Assembly: GCA_034435975.1 (NCBI GenBank)
Contig: DAOTWD010000024.1
Location: forward strand, 1 to 13,134
Source: CAKZQX01 sp034435975
GTDB lineage: Bacteria; Chloroflexota; Chloroflexia; Chloroflexales; Chloroflexaceae
Direction: 5' to 3'
DNA: 13,134 bases
The position numbers and the translations under genes were made by a program. Within the stretch, counting starts at the first letter, position 1, and each line of letters begins with the position of its first letter. The notes beneath the pieces are model-generated. The model did no database searches. It was not told the origin of the DNA and saw only the letters and a program-made list of their open reading frames with translations. Below are positions 1-7,458 of the stretch, in pieces.

Positions 1-29
1 AAGCGCAAAGCGGTCTGAGCGCAAAGCGG
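1..29. repeat. Short direct repeat GCGCAAAGCGG x2
   Basis: AGCGCAAAGCGG occurs at 2-13 and again at 18-29. The core AGCGCAAAGC is the reverse complement of GCTTTGCGCT, which is also found at 118-127 and at 10872-10881. It therefore appears to be a dispersed short repeat of this genome that has spread into or past the end of the methylase gene. Confidence 0.7.
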
Positions 30-992
30 AAAACAGGTCACCCTTGCTCGCCTTACGCACACCCTTTTCGCTCTCAAACGCATCACGCCCCAACGTTCCT
101 CTGTTTTGCGCTTCAACGCTTTGCGCTTCAACGCTTCCACATAGGAGATCGTTACTGGCGGCAGGTGCCTGCTCGTAACCGCCTGTTCGTGAGACGCACG
201 CTTGCGAAAGGCTATAATAATATTTTCTTGTAAAATTGTGTCTTCAGTAAAAGCACTGGAACGCGACTCAAAAATATGAATGACAGTGGGAACACACTGA
301 CGGAGAAATTCGCGTCTAAAAGGCGCAAAATATCTCCCTGAGCAGAAGCTGCGCGGAACGATAAAACAGGCACGGCCCTGATCAGCCAGCAACCGGGCAG
401 CAAGGGCCATAAAAATGGTATAGACATTCGTGCTGCCCGCTACGAGACTGGCCGAGGCACGCGCACGCGGGTCGTTCTGGTTCAGCTTAAAATAGGGTGG
501 GTTGGCAATAACAACATCGTAGGCTGGCTGCAGGTCTGCCTGGCAAGCCAGCGTATCAAACAGCATACCTTGACGGGCCATACAGCAAGCCAGAATCGCA
601 TCAGCCTGGATCACCCGCAGATGAACGTGGACACCGTGGCCGCGAGCGTAAGCAGTGGCCACGTCCAGCGCTGCGCGGGCGCTGGCACACAACAGCGGGT
701 CGATCTCTAGGCAGTCTAGAAAGAGTTCACGACATGTACCGTCATGGACGACCTGTTCAATCAACGCACAGGCCAGCGTTCCCGATCCCGTGGCGGGATC
801 GAGGATACGCACACCATCATGCAACATGCCACATTGTCGCGCCATAAACTGCGCAATCGGTGCCGGAGTCAAGAACTGACCGTGCTGCTGACGCTCCTGC
901 TGCGACCGGTGCTGGAGCGCCTGTCGCCCTTGCTGGAGGCTATAGGCAACTGGCGTTTCGGTGTCGGCGATACTTTTCAGGCGCATGGGCAT
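1..992 (-). CDS. N6-adenine DNA methyltransferase, Eco57I/TaqI-like (partial, runs off left edge)
   Basis: Translating the minus strand from the ATG at 992-990 gives an open frame of about 330 codons that reaches the window edge without a stop. Near residue 36 is GQFLTPAPIAQFM, the usual lead-in of type II adenine methylases. It is followed by DPATGSGTL, the S-adenosylmethionine-binding motif I, and by NPPYFK, the catalytic motif IV of N6-adenine methylases. Further on, FIVPRSFCSGRYF and an ESRSSAF...ENIIIAF stretch match the layout of the M.TaqI/Eco57I type. An in-frame TGA lies 9 bases upstream, so the start is the ATG at 992 or a second one at 986; no strong ribosome binding site is visible. 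After about residue 275 the similarity fades and the DNA is made of short repeats, so the C-terminus may be decayed or out of frame. No restriction endonuclease is visible here, so it may be an orphan methylase, or the partner may lie to the left. Confidence 0.8.
   Translation of the reverse strand, partial: MPMRLKSIADTETPVAYSLQQGRQALQHRSQQERQQHGQFLTPAPIAQFMARQCGMLHDGVRILDPATGSGTLACALIEQVVHDGTCRELFLDCLEIDPLLCASARAALDVATAYARGHGVHVHLRVIQADAILACCMARQGMLFDTLACQADLQPAYDVVIANPPYFKLNQNDPRARASASLVAGSTNVYTIFMALAARLLADQGRACFIVPRSFCSGRYFAPFRREFLRQCVPTVIHIFESRSSAFTEDTILQENIIIAFRKRASHEQAVTSRHLPPVTISYVEALKRKALKRKTEERWGVMRLRAKRVCVRRARVTCFPLCAQTALR
106..135. repeat. 15-base tandem duplication inside the methylase frame
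   Basis: The unit TTGCGCTTCAACGCT is present twice back to back (106-120 and 121-135). Because the unit is 15 bases the duplication keeps the reading frame of the minus-strand methylase, where it is read as two ALKRK units. In the next frame the same DNA reads SVEAQ twice and is also open to the window edge. Confidence 0.85.
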
Positions 993-1023
993 CTGCTTTC
1001 AGTTACTACTTTCTTTGTGTTCA

Positions 1024-1051
1024 AATATACCCAAGAGTGTATTTTGTTCAC
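1024..1051 (-). promoter_or_regulatory. Candidate promoter of the methylase gene
   Basis: Read on the minus strand, GTGAAC (1051-1046) and TATATT (1029-1024) are separated by 16 bases. They lie about 30 bases upstream of the methylase ATG at 992. The -35 match is weak, so this is only a candidate. Apart from this, the promoter at 1261 and a doubtful small open frame, bases 993-1344 hold nothing recognisable. Confidence 0.3.
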
Positions 1052-1260
1052 TTCCGATATTCCTGCTTCGTTCTGTAGCGCCTACCTAATTGCAGGTCTT
1101 ACCTCTCTGGTTACCGATCTTTGTGGTGATTGTAGCATATCTGGTCGGAAAAGCCGCAGCATTGGCTTCCTGCCTTTACCCGATCGTGCATCTTCTGGTA
1201 AGATATGGATCAATTGGCTCGGCAACGCCGCGCATAGCTGCACCTGGCGCGACATGGTGG

Positions 1261-1266
1261 TATAAT
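1261..1266 (+). promoter_or_regulatory. Candidate -10 box upstream of the subtilase operon
   Basis: A perfect TATAAT lies 79 bases before the ATG of the protease gene, with no convincing -35 box at 16-18 bases. It would give a 5' leader of about 70 bases. No other promoter-like sequence was seen between here and the start codon. Confidence 0.4.
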
Positions 1267-1344
1267 AAGGGTTACTATGCAGTTTCGTATAGCCAGGGCG
1301 CAGCGATTAATGACCAGCACATTCCTGTTTGAGGAACAGATCCT

Positions 1345-2559
1345 ATGAGTATCTATATTGTGCAACCCAGGTCGCCCCTGGCAAACAGTACGATTGAGTT
1401 GATTTCAACCAGGCTGGCTCCAGCCAGTCGTCAGGCACAGGTCGAAGAGATCCTGGCTTTGCGCCGCGAAGATCCGGTTGATCAGGACATCCAGCGCTGG
1501 ATCGAGGAGTCGCTGCCCCATGGGGTGACGCGTATTTCGCATAACGATCAACACGGAGGCATTAGCAGTATGACGGTCGTTGATATGCCCGATGCTGAAG
1601 CCGACCGTATGCGCCAGGAATTGCCTGATATTCTCATCGTGCGTGACCGCCCGCTGGATCTAATTCATCCCCGACAATCAGCAGTGGCAGCCACAGATAC
1701 TGTCAGTACGGCTGATCTCTGGCATCTGAGGGCAATTGGTCTGGAAGCAGCACGGGCGCAGGGCTTTACGGGTACCGGGCAGGGAATCACGGTCGCGGTA
1801 TTGGATACTGGCGTTGATGCGACCCACCCGGAACTGGTCGGGAAAATTACGGCCACCTATGGCTTTGATGTAGCACAGTGGCAGGTTCACCGCCTGGAAA
1901 AAGCAGAGGATACGCACGGCCACGGCACGCATATTGCAGGGATCATTGGTGGGAAGACCATTGGTGTGGCACCTGGGGTAGATATTATCAGTGGGATCAT
2001 GTTGCCGTCAGGTCAGGGTCGGCTCTCAGATTTCGTGCTGGCATTGGAATGGGTCGGTACTCAGCCCGAAATCCAGATTGTGAATATGTCTGCGGGTATT
2101 GCTGGCTATTTGCCCGAAATGCGCCCGGCAGTCGAAACACTGGTCACTGTCGGGGTCTTGCCAGTTGTAGCGGTAGGGAACGAGGGGCGCAATCGAACGC
2201 GCAGTCCTGGCAACTACATTGAAGTCATCTCGGTGGGCGCAATGACCCGCGAGCAGCGTGTTGCCAGCTTTAGCGGCGGTGGTATCCTGGTGGCGGAAAA
2301 TCATCAGTATATCGTTCCCGATCTGGTGGCACCAGGTGAGCAGATTTACTCCTCTATCGTAGGTGGAGGCTATGCGGCCTGGGATGGTACCTCCATGGCC
2401 ACGGCCGTAGTGTCGGGTGTGGCGGCGTTAATGCTTGAGAAATATCCTGATATTACCGTGACCGATCTGGAAGAAGCATTGGTGCTATCCTGCACCGATC
2501 TGGGTATACCAGAAGATCGCCAGGGACGAGGGTTAATTCAGATAGGGAAACTTGTATGA
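1345..2559 (+). CDS. Subtilisin-like serine protease (peptidase S8), without signal peptide
   Basis: This 404-residue protein carries the complete S8 catalytic set: Asp154 in VAVLDTGVDATHPE, His193 in DTHGHGTHIAGI, the oxyanion Asn279 in VAVGNEG, and Ser350 in DGTSMATAVVSG. The core runs from about 125 to 400. Residues 1-110 look like an I9-type propeptide: a short strand at the N-terminus, a long helix (about 28-57), a strand SMTVVDM, a helix ending in LP, and a last strand up to LIHP109. There is no signal peptide or membrane segment, so an intracellular subtilase is inferred. The start has GAGGA 9 bases upstream. The gene overlaps the next one by ATGA, so the two are translated together. 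Its substrate is unknown. It could be a housekeeping intracellular protease or the effector of a regulated pair. Confidence 0.93.
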   Translation: MSIYIVQPRSPLANSTIELISTRLAPASRQAQVEEILALRREDPVDQDIQRWIEESLPHGVTRISHNDQHGGISSMTVVDMPDAEADRMRQELPDILIVRDRPLDLIHPRQSAVAATDTVSTADLWHLRAIGLEAARAQGFTGTGQGITVAVLDTGVDATHPELVGKITATYGFDVAQWQVHRLEKAEDTHGHGTHIAGIIGGKTIGVAPGVDIISGIMLPSGQGRLSDFVLALEWVGTQPEIQIVNMSAGIAGYLPEMRPAVETLVTVGVLPVVAVGNEGRNRTRSPGNYIEVISVGAMTREQRVASFSGGGILVAENHQYIVPDLVAPGEQIYSSIVGGGYAAWDGTSMATAVVSGVAALMLEKYPDITVTDLEEALVLSCTDLGIPEDRQGRGLIQIGKLV

Positions 2560-2996
2560 AGATCGATGATAAATATAACAGCAAAACAGATCCATTACTC
2601 CAACAGGCTCTGAGTAATGCAGGAGAACGCGAAGTGTTGCGGGCGGTGATGGTGATCGGTACCGACAGTCAGGAGGTTGAACATGGTTGTGCCCAATCGA
2701 AAGCACCACAGGTTGATCCATCACAATTTTCTTCACGCCTGGACTATCGCAAAGCACTGATTGCGCAAAAGCAAAGTCAGGTCGCCGATGATATGCACGA
2801 GGTTTTGCAGGCACTGCATGATCTGTCGCTCTCAACCCGTGGGGGGACGATGGGCAAAACGGTGGTTGTGGAAGGCCCGGCGTCACAAATCCTCGCTTCG
2901 TTGGAATTGCCGAGCGTTTTGCATGCCAGTTTGGATCAGGAAGTAAATCTGATAGAACCATATCATGCTGATGCACAAGAGCGTGATCGTGCATAG
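2556..2996 (+). CDS. Small protein resembling a free-standing I9 propeptide/inhibitor, coupled to the subtilase
   Basis: The gene encodes 146 residues with no named family that I recognise and no signal peptide. It starts inside the stop of the protease gene (ATGA overlap), which implies translational coupling and roughly matched dosage. The predicted order of elements is strand (LRAVMVIG, 28-35), long helix (about 63-90), strand (KTVVVEG, 101-107), helix (SQILASLELP) and final strand (DQEVNLIEP, 127-135), which is the I9 propeptide order. The last part lines up with the protease's own prodomain: TVV, LP and LI-x-P fall at matching spacing, with one gap in about 34 residues. I infer that it binds the protease as an inhibitor, chaperone or second prodomain. 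The alignment is short and made by eye, so this needs a profile search. Residues 36-60 are an extra, polar loop. Confidence 0.75.
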   Translation: MKIDDKYNSKTDPLLQQALSNAGEREVLRAVMVIGTDSQEVEHGCAQSKAPQVDPSQFSSRLDYRKALIAQKQSQVADDMHEVLQALHDLSLSTRGGTMGKTVVVEGPASQILASLELPSVLHASLDQEVNLIEPYHADAQERDRA

Positions 2997-3012
2997 AGCG
3001 ATCCATCAAAAA

Positions 3013-3081
3013 ACGTACTTTATCCTACACTCACTGCTGCGCCACAAAACGGCTGCGCTAACGTGGCACGATCAAGTACGT
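3013..3081. repeat. Long-loop inverted repeat downstream of the protease operon
   Basis: ACGTACTT (3013-3020) is mirrored by AAGTACGT (3074-3081). Extending inward gives 11 matches in 12 (ACGTACTTTATC against the complement ACGTACTTGATC), with about 45 bases between the arms. It begins 17 bases after the stop of the small gene. No T-tract follows, so it is not a standard intrinsic terminator, but it could mark the 3' end of the transcript. The convergent gap 2997-3269 otherwise holds only the hairpin at 3223. Confidence 0.35.
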
Positions 3082-3222
3082 CCAGATGTCATGACATTCG
3101 TCATTGGAGATACTTAAACCGACGGTATACCACATCTGGGTCATCACTTAATATTCCGGAACGTAATCACACACAATCGACCGGCTTTGCCCATGGACAG
3201 GAACACTGGGAGGCTACTGATC

Positions 3223-3253
3223 CCTGATGCCGACCCAGGATGTCAGCATCAGG
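3223..3253. terminator. Stable hairpin between convergent genes, possible bidirectional terminator
   Basis: CCTGATGC-C-GAC (3223-3234) pairs with GTC-A-GCATCAGG (3242-3253): 11 base pairs with one mismatch around a 7-base loop. It lies 17 bases beyond the stop of the minus-strand desaturase and about 230 bases after the plus-strand protease operon. No run of T follows on either strand, so the terminator role is inferred from position and stem strength only. Confidence 0.45.
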
Positions 3254-3269
3254 AACACAGTGCTATATC

Positions 3270-4139
3270 CTACCTGGTACCCAGCCTTGCAGCCTGTAAC
3301 TCACGTCTCTGCTCATCTTCGGGGCTTACACGATAGACATTCCACACCAGGCCCGTCACTTCCATCAGGCGGATGATATAGGCCGAGAGATCTATCTGCC
3401 ACCAGCGCAAGCCATGAAACGCTGATCGTGGAAAGGCATGGTGATTATTGTGCCAACCTTCGCCAAAGGCGAAAAGACCGACTATCCAGTTGTTGCGACT
3501 GGCATCATTCGTGTTGAAAGGTCGCTGACCGAAGGTGTGACAGATCGAATTTACGCTCCAGGTGATGTGGTGGGTCAGGAAGACACGCACCAGTCCACCC
3601 CACAGAAACCCGCTCCAGCCCGCAATCGCCAGTGGAATGAGCAACCCGGAAACAACCCAGATTAACCATGTGCGGTCGACCCAGGCTACAAGCGGATCTT
3701 TCGCCACCCATTTACCATAGATATCGGGCTGGGAAGCATGATGCCACATCCATCCCACATGGGAATGCCAGAGACTAACCAGCGGACTATGCGGATCGTC
3801 CTCTTCATCCGAATGCGCATGGTGCTGAATGTGGGTTGAAGCCCAATCACTTGGCTGCCCTTCGATTGCCATCGTGCCCAGGATGAGCAAGATCGCCTTC
3901 ATGACAGGTGATGTTTCAAAGCTCTTATGGGTCAACATGCGATGATAGCCAATAGTAATACCCAGACCGGAGAGCAGGTACAGGCCAATCATCAATGCCA
4001 GATCAAGGCCATTCACATAGCGCTGCCAGAGTAAGACGATGGCATATATAGTGGCGAGAAAGGGGACAACCACCACAACCAGTACCATCATCTTCTGCGC
4101 AAACGGTTTCTCAGGTTTCGTTCTGTGGACTTCAATCAC
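3270..4139 (-). CDS. Membrane acyl-CoA/acyl-lipid desaturase (delta-9 type)
   Basis: The 289-residue protein has the three histidine boxes of the membrane di-iron desaturases: HRMLTH (66-71), HIQHH (103-107) and HNNHH (230-234), plus extra histidines at 189-190 and 201. Box 1 sits in GYHRMLTHKSF and box 3 in GEGWHNNHHAFP, both typical of stearoyl-CoA desaturase-like enzymes. Hydrophobic stretches near 18-37, 46-65, 158-175 and 178-190 would anchor it in the membrane with the histidines facing the cytoplasm. It inserts a double bond in fatty acyl chains and so tunes membrane fluidity. The start is taken as GTG at 4139 because AAGGAG lies 7 bases before it; an upstream TTG at 4166 would bypass this site. 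It is transcribed alone. The 281 bases between it and the response regulator show no gene and no clear promoter match. Confidence 0.93.
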   Translation of the reverse strand: MIEVHRTKPEKPFAQKMMVLVVVVVPFLATIYAIVLLWQRYVNGLDLALMIGLYLLSGLGITIGYHRMLTHKSFETSPVMKAILLILGTMAIEGQPSDWASTHIQHHAHSDEEDDPHSPLVSLWHSHVGWMWHHASQPDIYGKWVAKDPLVAWVDRTWLIWVVSGLLIPLAIAGWSGFLWGGLVRVFLTHHITWSVNSICHTFGQRPFNTNDASRNNWIVGLFAFGEGWHNNHHAFPRSAFHGLRWWQIDLSAYIIRLMEVTGLVWNVYRVSPEDEQRRELQAARLGTR

Positions 4140-4146
4140 GACGGTA

Positions 4147-4152
4147 CTCCTT
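4147..4152 (-). promoter_or_regulatory. Ribosome binding site that fixes the desaturase start
   Basis: AAGGAG on the minus strand, with 7 bases (TACCGTC) to the GTG at 4139-4137. It lies inside the longer open frame that would begin with TTG at 4166, so it argues for the GTG start. Confidence 0.75.
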
Positions 4153-4420
4153 AAAAACCCCACCAAATGTATGCAATGCTGTTCCGGAAAACGTTTGTCC
4201 GCGAAGGAACCTCTGGCGGGGACGTGTCTTTCCCAACCACTGCACCTGCACGGTTACTGCCATACACACATTATGTACAGGGCACAATATCTCCAAATAC
4301 ACCCGAATCTCAGTGTAGCAGTGATGTCGCAGCGTGGGAAGTGCTAACAGACCAGTCGAGAGATAGATAAAACGAGAGGACGCAAACCAGGGGCATCTAT
4401 CGTGCGACCTATGACTGGCG

Positions 4421-5095
4421 TCACTCGTGCATACCCGCCTGTTGCGCAAGTAACGCCGCCTGCGTACGATCACGTACATCAAGTTTATGCAAAATGCTAC
4501 TGATGTGATTTTTGACGGTACCAACGCTGATCAGTAACTGTTCACTCATTTCTTGATTCGTCTTGCCTGTTGCGAGTAATTTCATGATCGCCAGTTCGCG
4601 CTCGGTGAGCAGTGCCAGACGATCCGTGGCACGTGGGGGAAGTACTGGTTGGGCGTGTGTGCGGGACAGGCGGCTGAACTCACGTAACACACGCGGGGTA
4701 ATTTCCGGTTGGAGCAACGCATGACCAGCAGCCACTGTTCGTACCGCCTCAGCCAGTGCTTTATGGTCAACATCCTTGAGCAAGTAGCCGCGTGCGCCGG
4801 CTGCCAAACCGCCAAACACATTTTCATCATCGGCAAACGTAGTCAGAATAATCACCGCCGGGCGCGGGCTGCGGGCACTCAACTGGCGTGTGGCCTCAAT
4901 CCCATCCATCCCTGGCATCCGAATGTCCATCAATACCACATCGGGAGCGAGTACGGATACCAGATGCAACGCTTCTGCGCCATCACTGGCTTGCCCAACC
5001 ACCTCCATATCCGGTTTACGATTCAGCAAAGTCTGAATACCAGTGCGCACCAGTAACTGATCATCGACCAGTAGTACTCGGATTTTGTTGTTCAT
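4421..5095 (-). CDS. NarL/FixJ-family response regulator
   Basis: This 224-residue protein has an N-terminal receiver domain (about 5-120) with the acidic pair Asp11-Asp12, the phospho-acceptor Asp57 in VVLMDIRMPG, the switch threonine in IILTTFAD, and the conserved lysine in YLLKDVD. A LuxR-type helix-turn-helix fills about 162-221 (LTERELAIMKLLATG, then GTVKNHISSILHKL). About 40 residues link the two. The start ATG overlaps the stop of the upstream kinase gene (ATGA), so the kinase at 5092-7167 is almost certainly its partner. Phosphorylation would drive dimerisation and promoter binding. Its targets are not visible; the divergent GT2-GH2 operon is one possibility by position. Confidence 0.95.
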   Translation of the reverse strand: MNNKIRVLLVDDQLLVRTGIQTLLNRKPDMEVVGQASDGAEALHLVSVLAPDVVLMDIRMPGMDGIEATRQLSARSPRPAVIILTTFADDENVFGGLAAGARGYLLKDVDHKALAEAVRTVAAGHALLQPEITPRVLREFSRLSRTHAQPVLPPRATDRLALLTERELAIMKLLATGKTNQEMSEQLLISVGTVKNHISSILHKLDVRDRTQAALLAQQAGMHE

Positions 5096-7167
5096 TGCTT
5101 TGTTGTATCGAGTGGTAAGCAGATATCTAGCCCAAAGCCACCCATAGGGTGGGGCCCGGCAGTCATCGTTCCACCTGATGCCTCGACCCGTTCCTGCAAG
5201 CCTATTAGACCATATCTGGCAAGTTCCTGCATCATACTCGGTATCATGGTGTTGTTTATACTAGAGCTTGAGCGCAGATCATCATTGTAAATATGTAAGC
5301 TGACCTGCTGCTGGCTACAATGCAGGACAATCTGAATGGCTCGCACATACGCATGTTTACAGGCATTGGTCAAGCCTTCCTGAACAGCCGCATACAGAAC
5401 ATCAGCTATACCTGATGATATGTGCATAAAATCACCATCAAGCTGCAAGGTGATCGCTACCTGGGTTGCAAGCTGACATTGCTGCACCAGTTCCTGCAGA
5501 GATTGCGGCAGAGTCGAGCCATCAATCACGTAATCGGTCACAGGGGGTACCAATACATACTGCCAGGCAACACGCAGATGGTTCCGTGTTGCGATCAGAT
5601 AGTCCAGCGCCGCTGCCGGGTCTTCCTGCAAAAATTCCTCAGCCAGTTGGAGCCGCAGGTTAATAAGCATCAATTGATGACCAAGGTGATCGTGCAATGT
5701 ATGGGCCATGCGTATCCGTTCGGCAGCGAGAATCAACGCTCGCGCCTCTGCTTCTTGACGATCCAGCTCACCGGTCAATTCTCCCAGGCGTTTCATACGT
5801 AATTCATCCTGGTGCCGGCATTGCAGTTGATGACGCGCCATCCACAACAACTCAACCACCACTGTACCCACAATCGTAAAAATCAGCAGGTTGGTAGTAT
5901 TTTCCTCAAGATTAGTTGGCACCAATCTGAGAATGGTCACACTGGTTGAAGTTTGCACTCCAGCCAGGAAGGCAATGATCTGCATTGCAGAGAGGCGCAA
6001 CGCAATTTGCCATATCACCAGCAACATGCCCAGAAGCAGCGGTAAAGTATGGGTTAGGAGTACGAGAAACAGCACCACCACGACCTGCCCTACCAGAGCG
6101 GCCTGCACCCAAAGAGGATGTTTAATCCGCTGAGTCAGTGCATAGATGAGCATCAGCAATGCGCAGAAGAGCAATGCCGGCCAGATCCGATCAGGTATGG
6201 ACGGTGATTCAAGTAGGATAATCGGCAAGGCACAGATCACAAACACCAGTGGTAGCACCCACGTTAACACTTTGTAGGGGATGGCCGGTAGCACCAGATC
6301 GTCAGATCGTCCGGGGCTTGAACCAGAAGGACAGGATCGAGCCAGCGCCATCCCACCCGGTGTCACTTTGCCCAGATCCAGGGTACCACTGCGCAGCATG
6401 GTCACCGTTGTGCGTAAATGCTCTATCGCGGCGCTGCTGGCTGCACGCGTCTGCGCTACCGTAACTTGTAGGCGTGTCAGATTGGTTTGTGTCTGATTAA
6501 TTGCTGCGGCGATATTCTGCTCAGCACACAACAGCGCGGACTGAAGCTCGCCCGCAACTGCCTGTATCAACCGCTGTCGCTCTTCCTGGATGATCCGCTG
6601 ACGGGTATTATGGAGTTGTTGGGTCAGAGTATCATAGTGTTGTTGCAGGTGTTGAAGCATCTGGTGGGCCTGCTCGTAACGTCGATGCTGGCGCGCATAG
6701 GCAATCGCCGCAATAATGACACACGTAGCCGGGAAGAGAACCATCAGATTGCTCTGCAGCCAGTCGATAAAACTGGCCGAAACCATCAAGATCGTGCCAT
6801 TCCACATGAACCAGACACTACTCGCAAACGGGATCCAGAACCAGGGGCGCAAAAGGTAAATGGCTTGCAGGACGATCACCAGATAGACATAATCGAAGAG
6901 CGGCACGGGCAAGATAATCTGTCCTGATACAGTCAGACCACATTGTGTTGCCAGAAACAACAGTTGTTGCCACGGACGCAACTGCCTGACCGGCACGAGC
7001 AAAAGAACCATTCCATGGAGGCCAGTTAATCCCACTACAAGCCAGAAGCGCGTATGTTCTCCAGCAGCAAGCATGCGCTGCAAGACCGTAATCGAACTCA
7101 GCGGGAGTACCAGTAAGGGTAATACAATGAGTGCCTGAATGACAGGCGGGTATGGTGTGCGTATCAT
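5092..7167 (-). CDS. Tandem-module sensor histidine kinase (HisKA_3 type) with degenerate first module
   Basis: The 691-residue protein has two membrane blocks of several helices each (about 6-154 and 298-442). A cytoplasmic helical segment follows each block. The second segment has the working phospho-acceptor His492 in ERIRMAHTLHDHLGHQL, then the ATPase domain with the N-box around Asn601 (QEGLTNACKHA) and the G-box GLIGLQERVEASGG near the C-terminus. The first segment has the aligned sequence ERQRLIQAVAGELQSAL, where the His-Asp pair is replaced by Ala205-Gly206, and no ATPase domain follows it; a Gly/Ser/Pro-rich linker leads straight into the second membrane block. This suggests internal duplication with loss of the first catalytic part. 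The ligand is unknown. The start is uncertain: GTG at 7221 would add 18 residues. ATG at 7167 is preferred because a candidate -10 box lies between the two. Confidence 0.92.
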   Translation of the reverse strand: MIRTPYPPVIQALIVLPLLVLPLSSITVLQRMLAAGEHTRFWLVVGLTGLHGMVLLLVPVRQLRPWQQLLFLATQCGLTVSGQIILPVPLFDYVYLVIVLQAIYLLRPWFWIPFASSVWFMWNGTILMVSASFIDWLQSNLMVLFPATCVIIAAIAYARQHRRYEQAHQMLQHLQQHYDTLTQQLHNTRQRIIQEERQRLIQAVAGELQSALLCAEQNIAAAINQTQTNLTRLQVTVAQTRAASSAAIEHLRTTVTMLRSGTLDLGKVTPGGMALARSCPSGSSPGRSDDLVLPAIPYKVLTWVLPLVFVICALPIILLESPSIPDRIWPALLFCALLMLIYALTQRIKHPLWVQAALVGQVVVVLFLVLLTHTLPLLLGMLLVIWQIALRLSAMQIIAFLAGVQTSTSVTILRLVPTNLEENTTNLLIFTIVGTVVVELLWMARHQLQCRHQDELRMKRLGELTGELDRQEAEARALILAAERIRMAHTLHDHLGHQLMLINLRLQLAEEFLQEDPAAALDYLIATRNHLRVAWQYVLVPPVTDYVIDGSTLPQSLQELVQQCQLATQVAITLQLDGDFMHISSGIADVLYAAVQEGLTNACKHAYVRAIQIVLHCSQQQVSLHIYNDDLRSSSSINNTMIPSMMQELARYGLIGLQERVEASGGTMTAGPHPMGGFGLDICLPLDTTKQ

Positions 7168-7206
7168 ATGACACTGTAAGCCATTATATGAAACCTCTTC
7201 AACCTG

Positions 7207-7235
7207 ACTATAGTGTAACACAAAGCACGCCAGAA
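7207..7235 (-). promoter_or_regulatory. Candidate promoter of the kinase-regulator operon
   Basis: On the minus strand TATAGT (7212-7207) is preceded at 17 bases by TTCTGG (7235-7230), a poor -35 match. Transcription would begin near 7200, upstream of the ATG at 7167 but downstream of the alternative GTG at 7221. Confidence 0.3.
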
Positions 7236-7319
7236 CGTAGCAATCAACATCCCGTACTGCCAGACATCTCTACGATACTTGTACAACGTAACCCCAAAAT
7301 CGTTCAGGTAGGGTGATTC

Positions 7320-7425
7320 GGAGGGACGTTGTCCCTCCGGGAGGCTCCTCGTTTCGGCCCGTTTTGAACAAAGGGAACGAGTGCAGGAACTGCAAGCCCC
7401 CGTGCCCCGGCCGAGATGAAGTCTC
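7320..7425. repeat. Cluster of three short hairpins in the divergent promoter region
   Basis: GGAGGGAC-GTT-GTCCCTCC (7320-7338) is a perfect 8-pair stem with a 3-base loop. It is followed by TGCAG-GAA-CTGCA (7382-7394) and by CGAGA-TGAAG-TCTCG (about 7412-7426). The segment TGTCCCTCCGGGAGG at its left resembles the GTCCCTCCGGGG of the repeat at 13068. Bases 7222-7466 contain no gene. The element may be a dispersed structural repeat or a leader RNA structure. Confidence 0.5.
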
Positions 7426-7452
7426 GTTGGAGTACAGGCATCGAAGTCAGTG

Positions 7453-7458
7453 TATAAT
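7453..7458 (+). promoter_or_regulatory. Candidate -10 box of the GT2-GH2 operon
   Basis: A perfect TATAAT. The nearest -35-like sequence is TTGGAG at 7427-7432, with a rather long spacer of 20 bases. A transcript starting near 7465 fits the ATG at 7497 with a leader of about 30 bases, and would make the in-frame ATG at 7467 almost leaderless. Confidence 0.4.

Noticed and set aside
212..427. A 71-codon minus-strand frame starting inside the methylase gene
   Set aside because: It lies in another frame of the same strand as the methylase, whose motifs run through this stretch in their own frame.
744..1265. A 173-codon plus-strand frame
   Set aside because: Most of it is antisense to the methylase gene, including motif I, and no domain is visible in it.
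2533..3009. A 158-codon minus-strand frame opposite the small propeptide-like gene
   Set aside because: The plus-strand frame has a coupled start, a matching stop and similarity to the prodomain; the minus frame has none of these.
4182..4189. Palindrome TTCCGGAA upstream of the desaturase, also present at 3154-3161
   Set aside because: An 8-base palindrome found twice is within chance, and the flanks do not match, so an operator cannot be supported.
4132..4524. A 130-codon minus-strand frame between the regulator and the desaturase
   Set aside because: It overlaps both neighbours, has no recognisable motif, and its sequence is rich in Arg, Cys and His as expected of non-coding frames.
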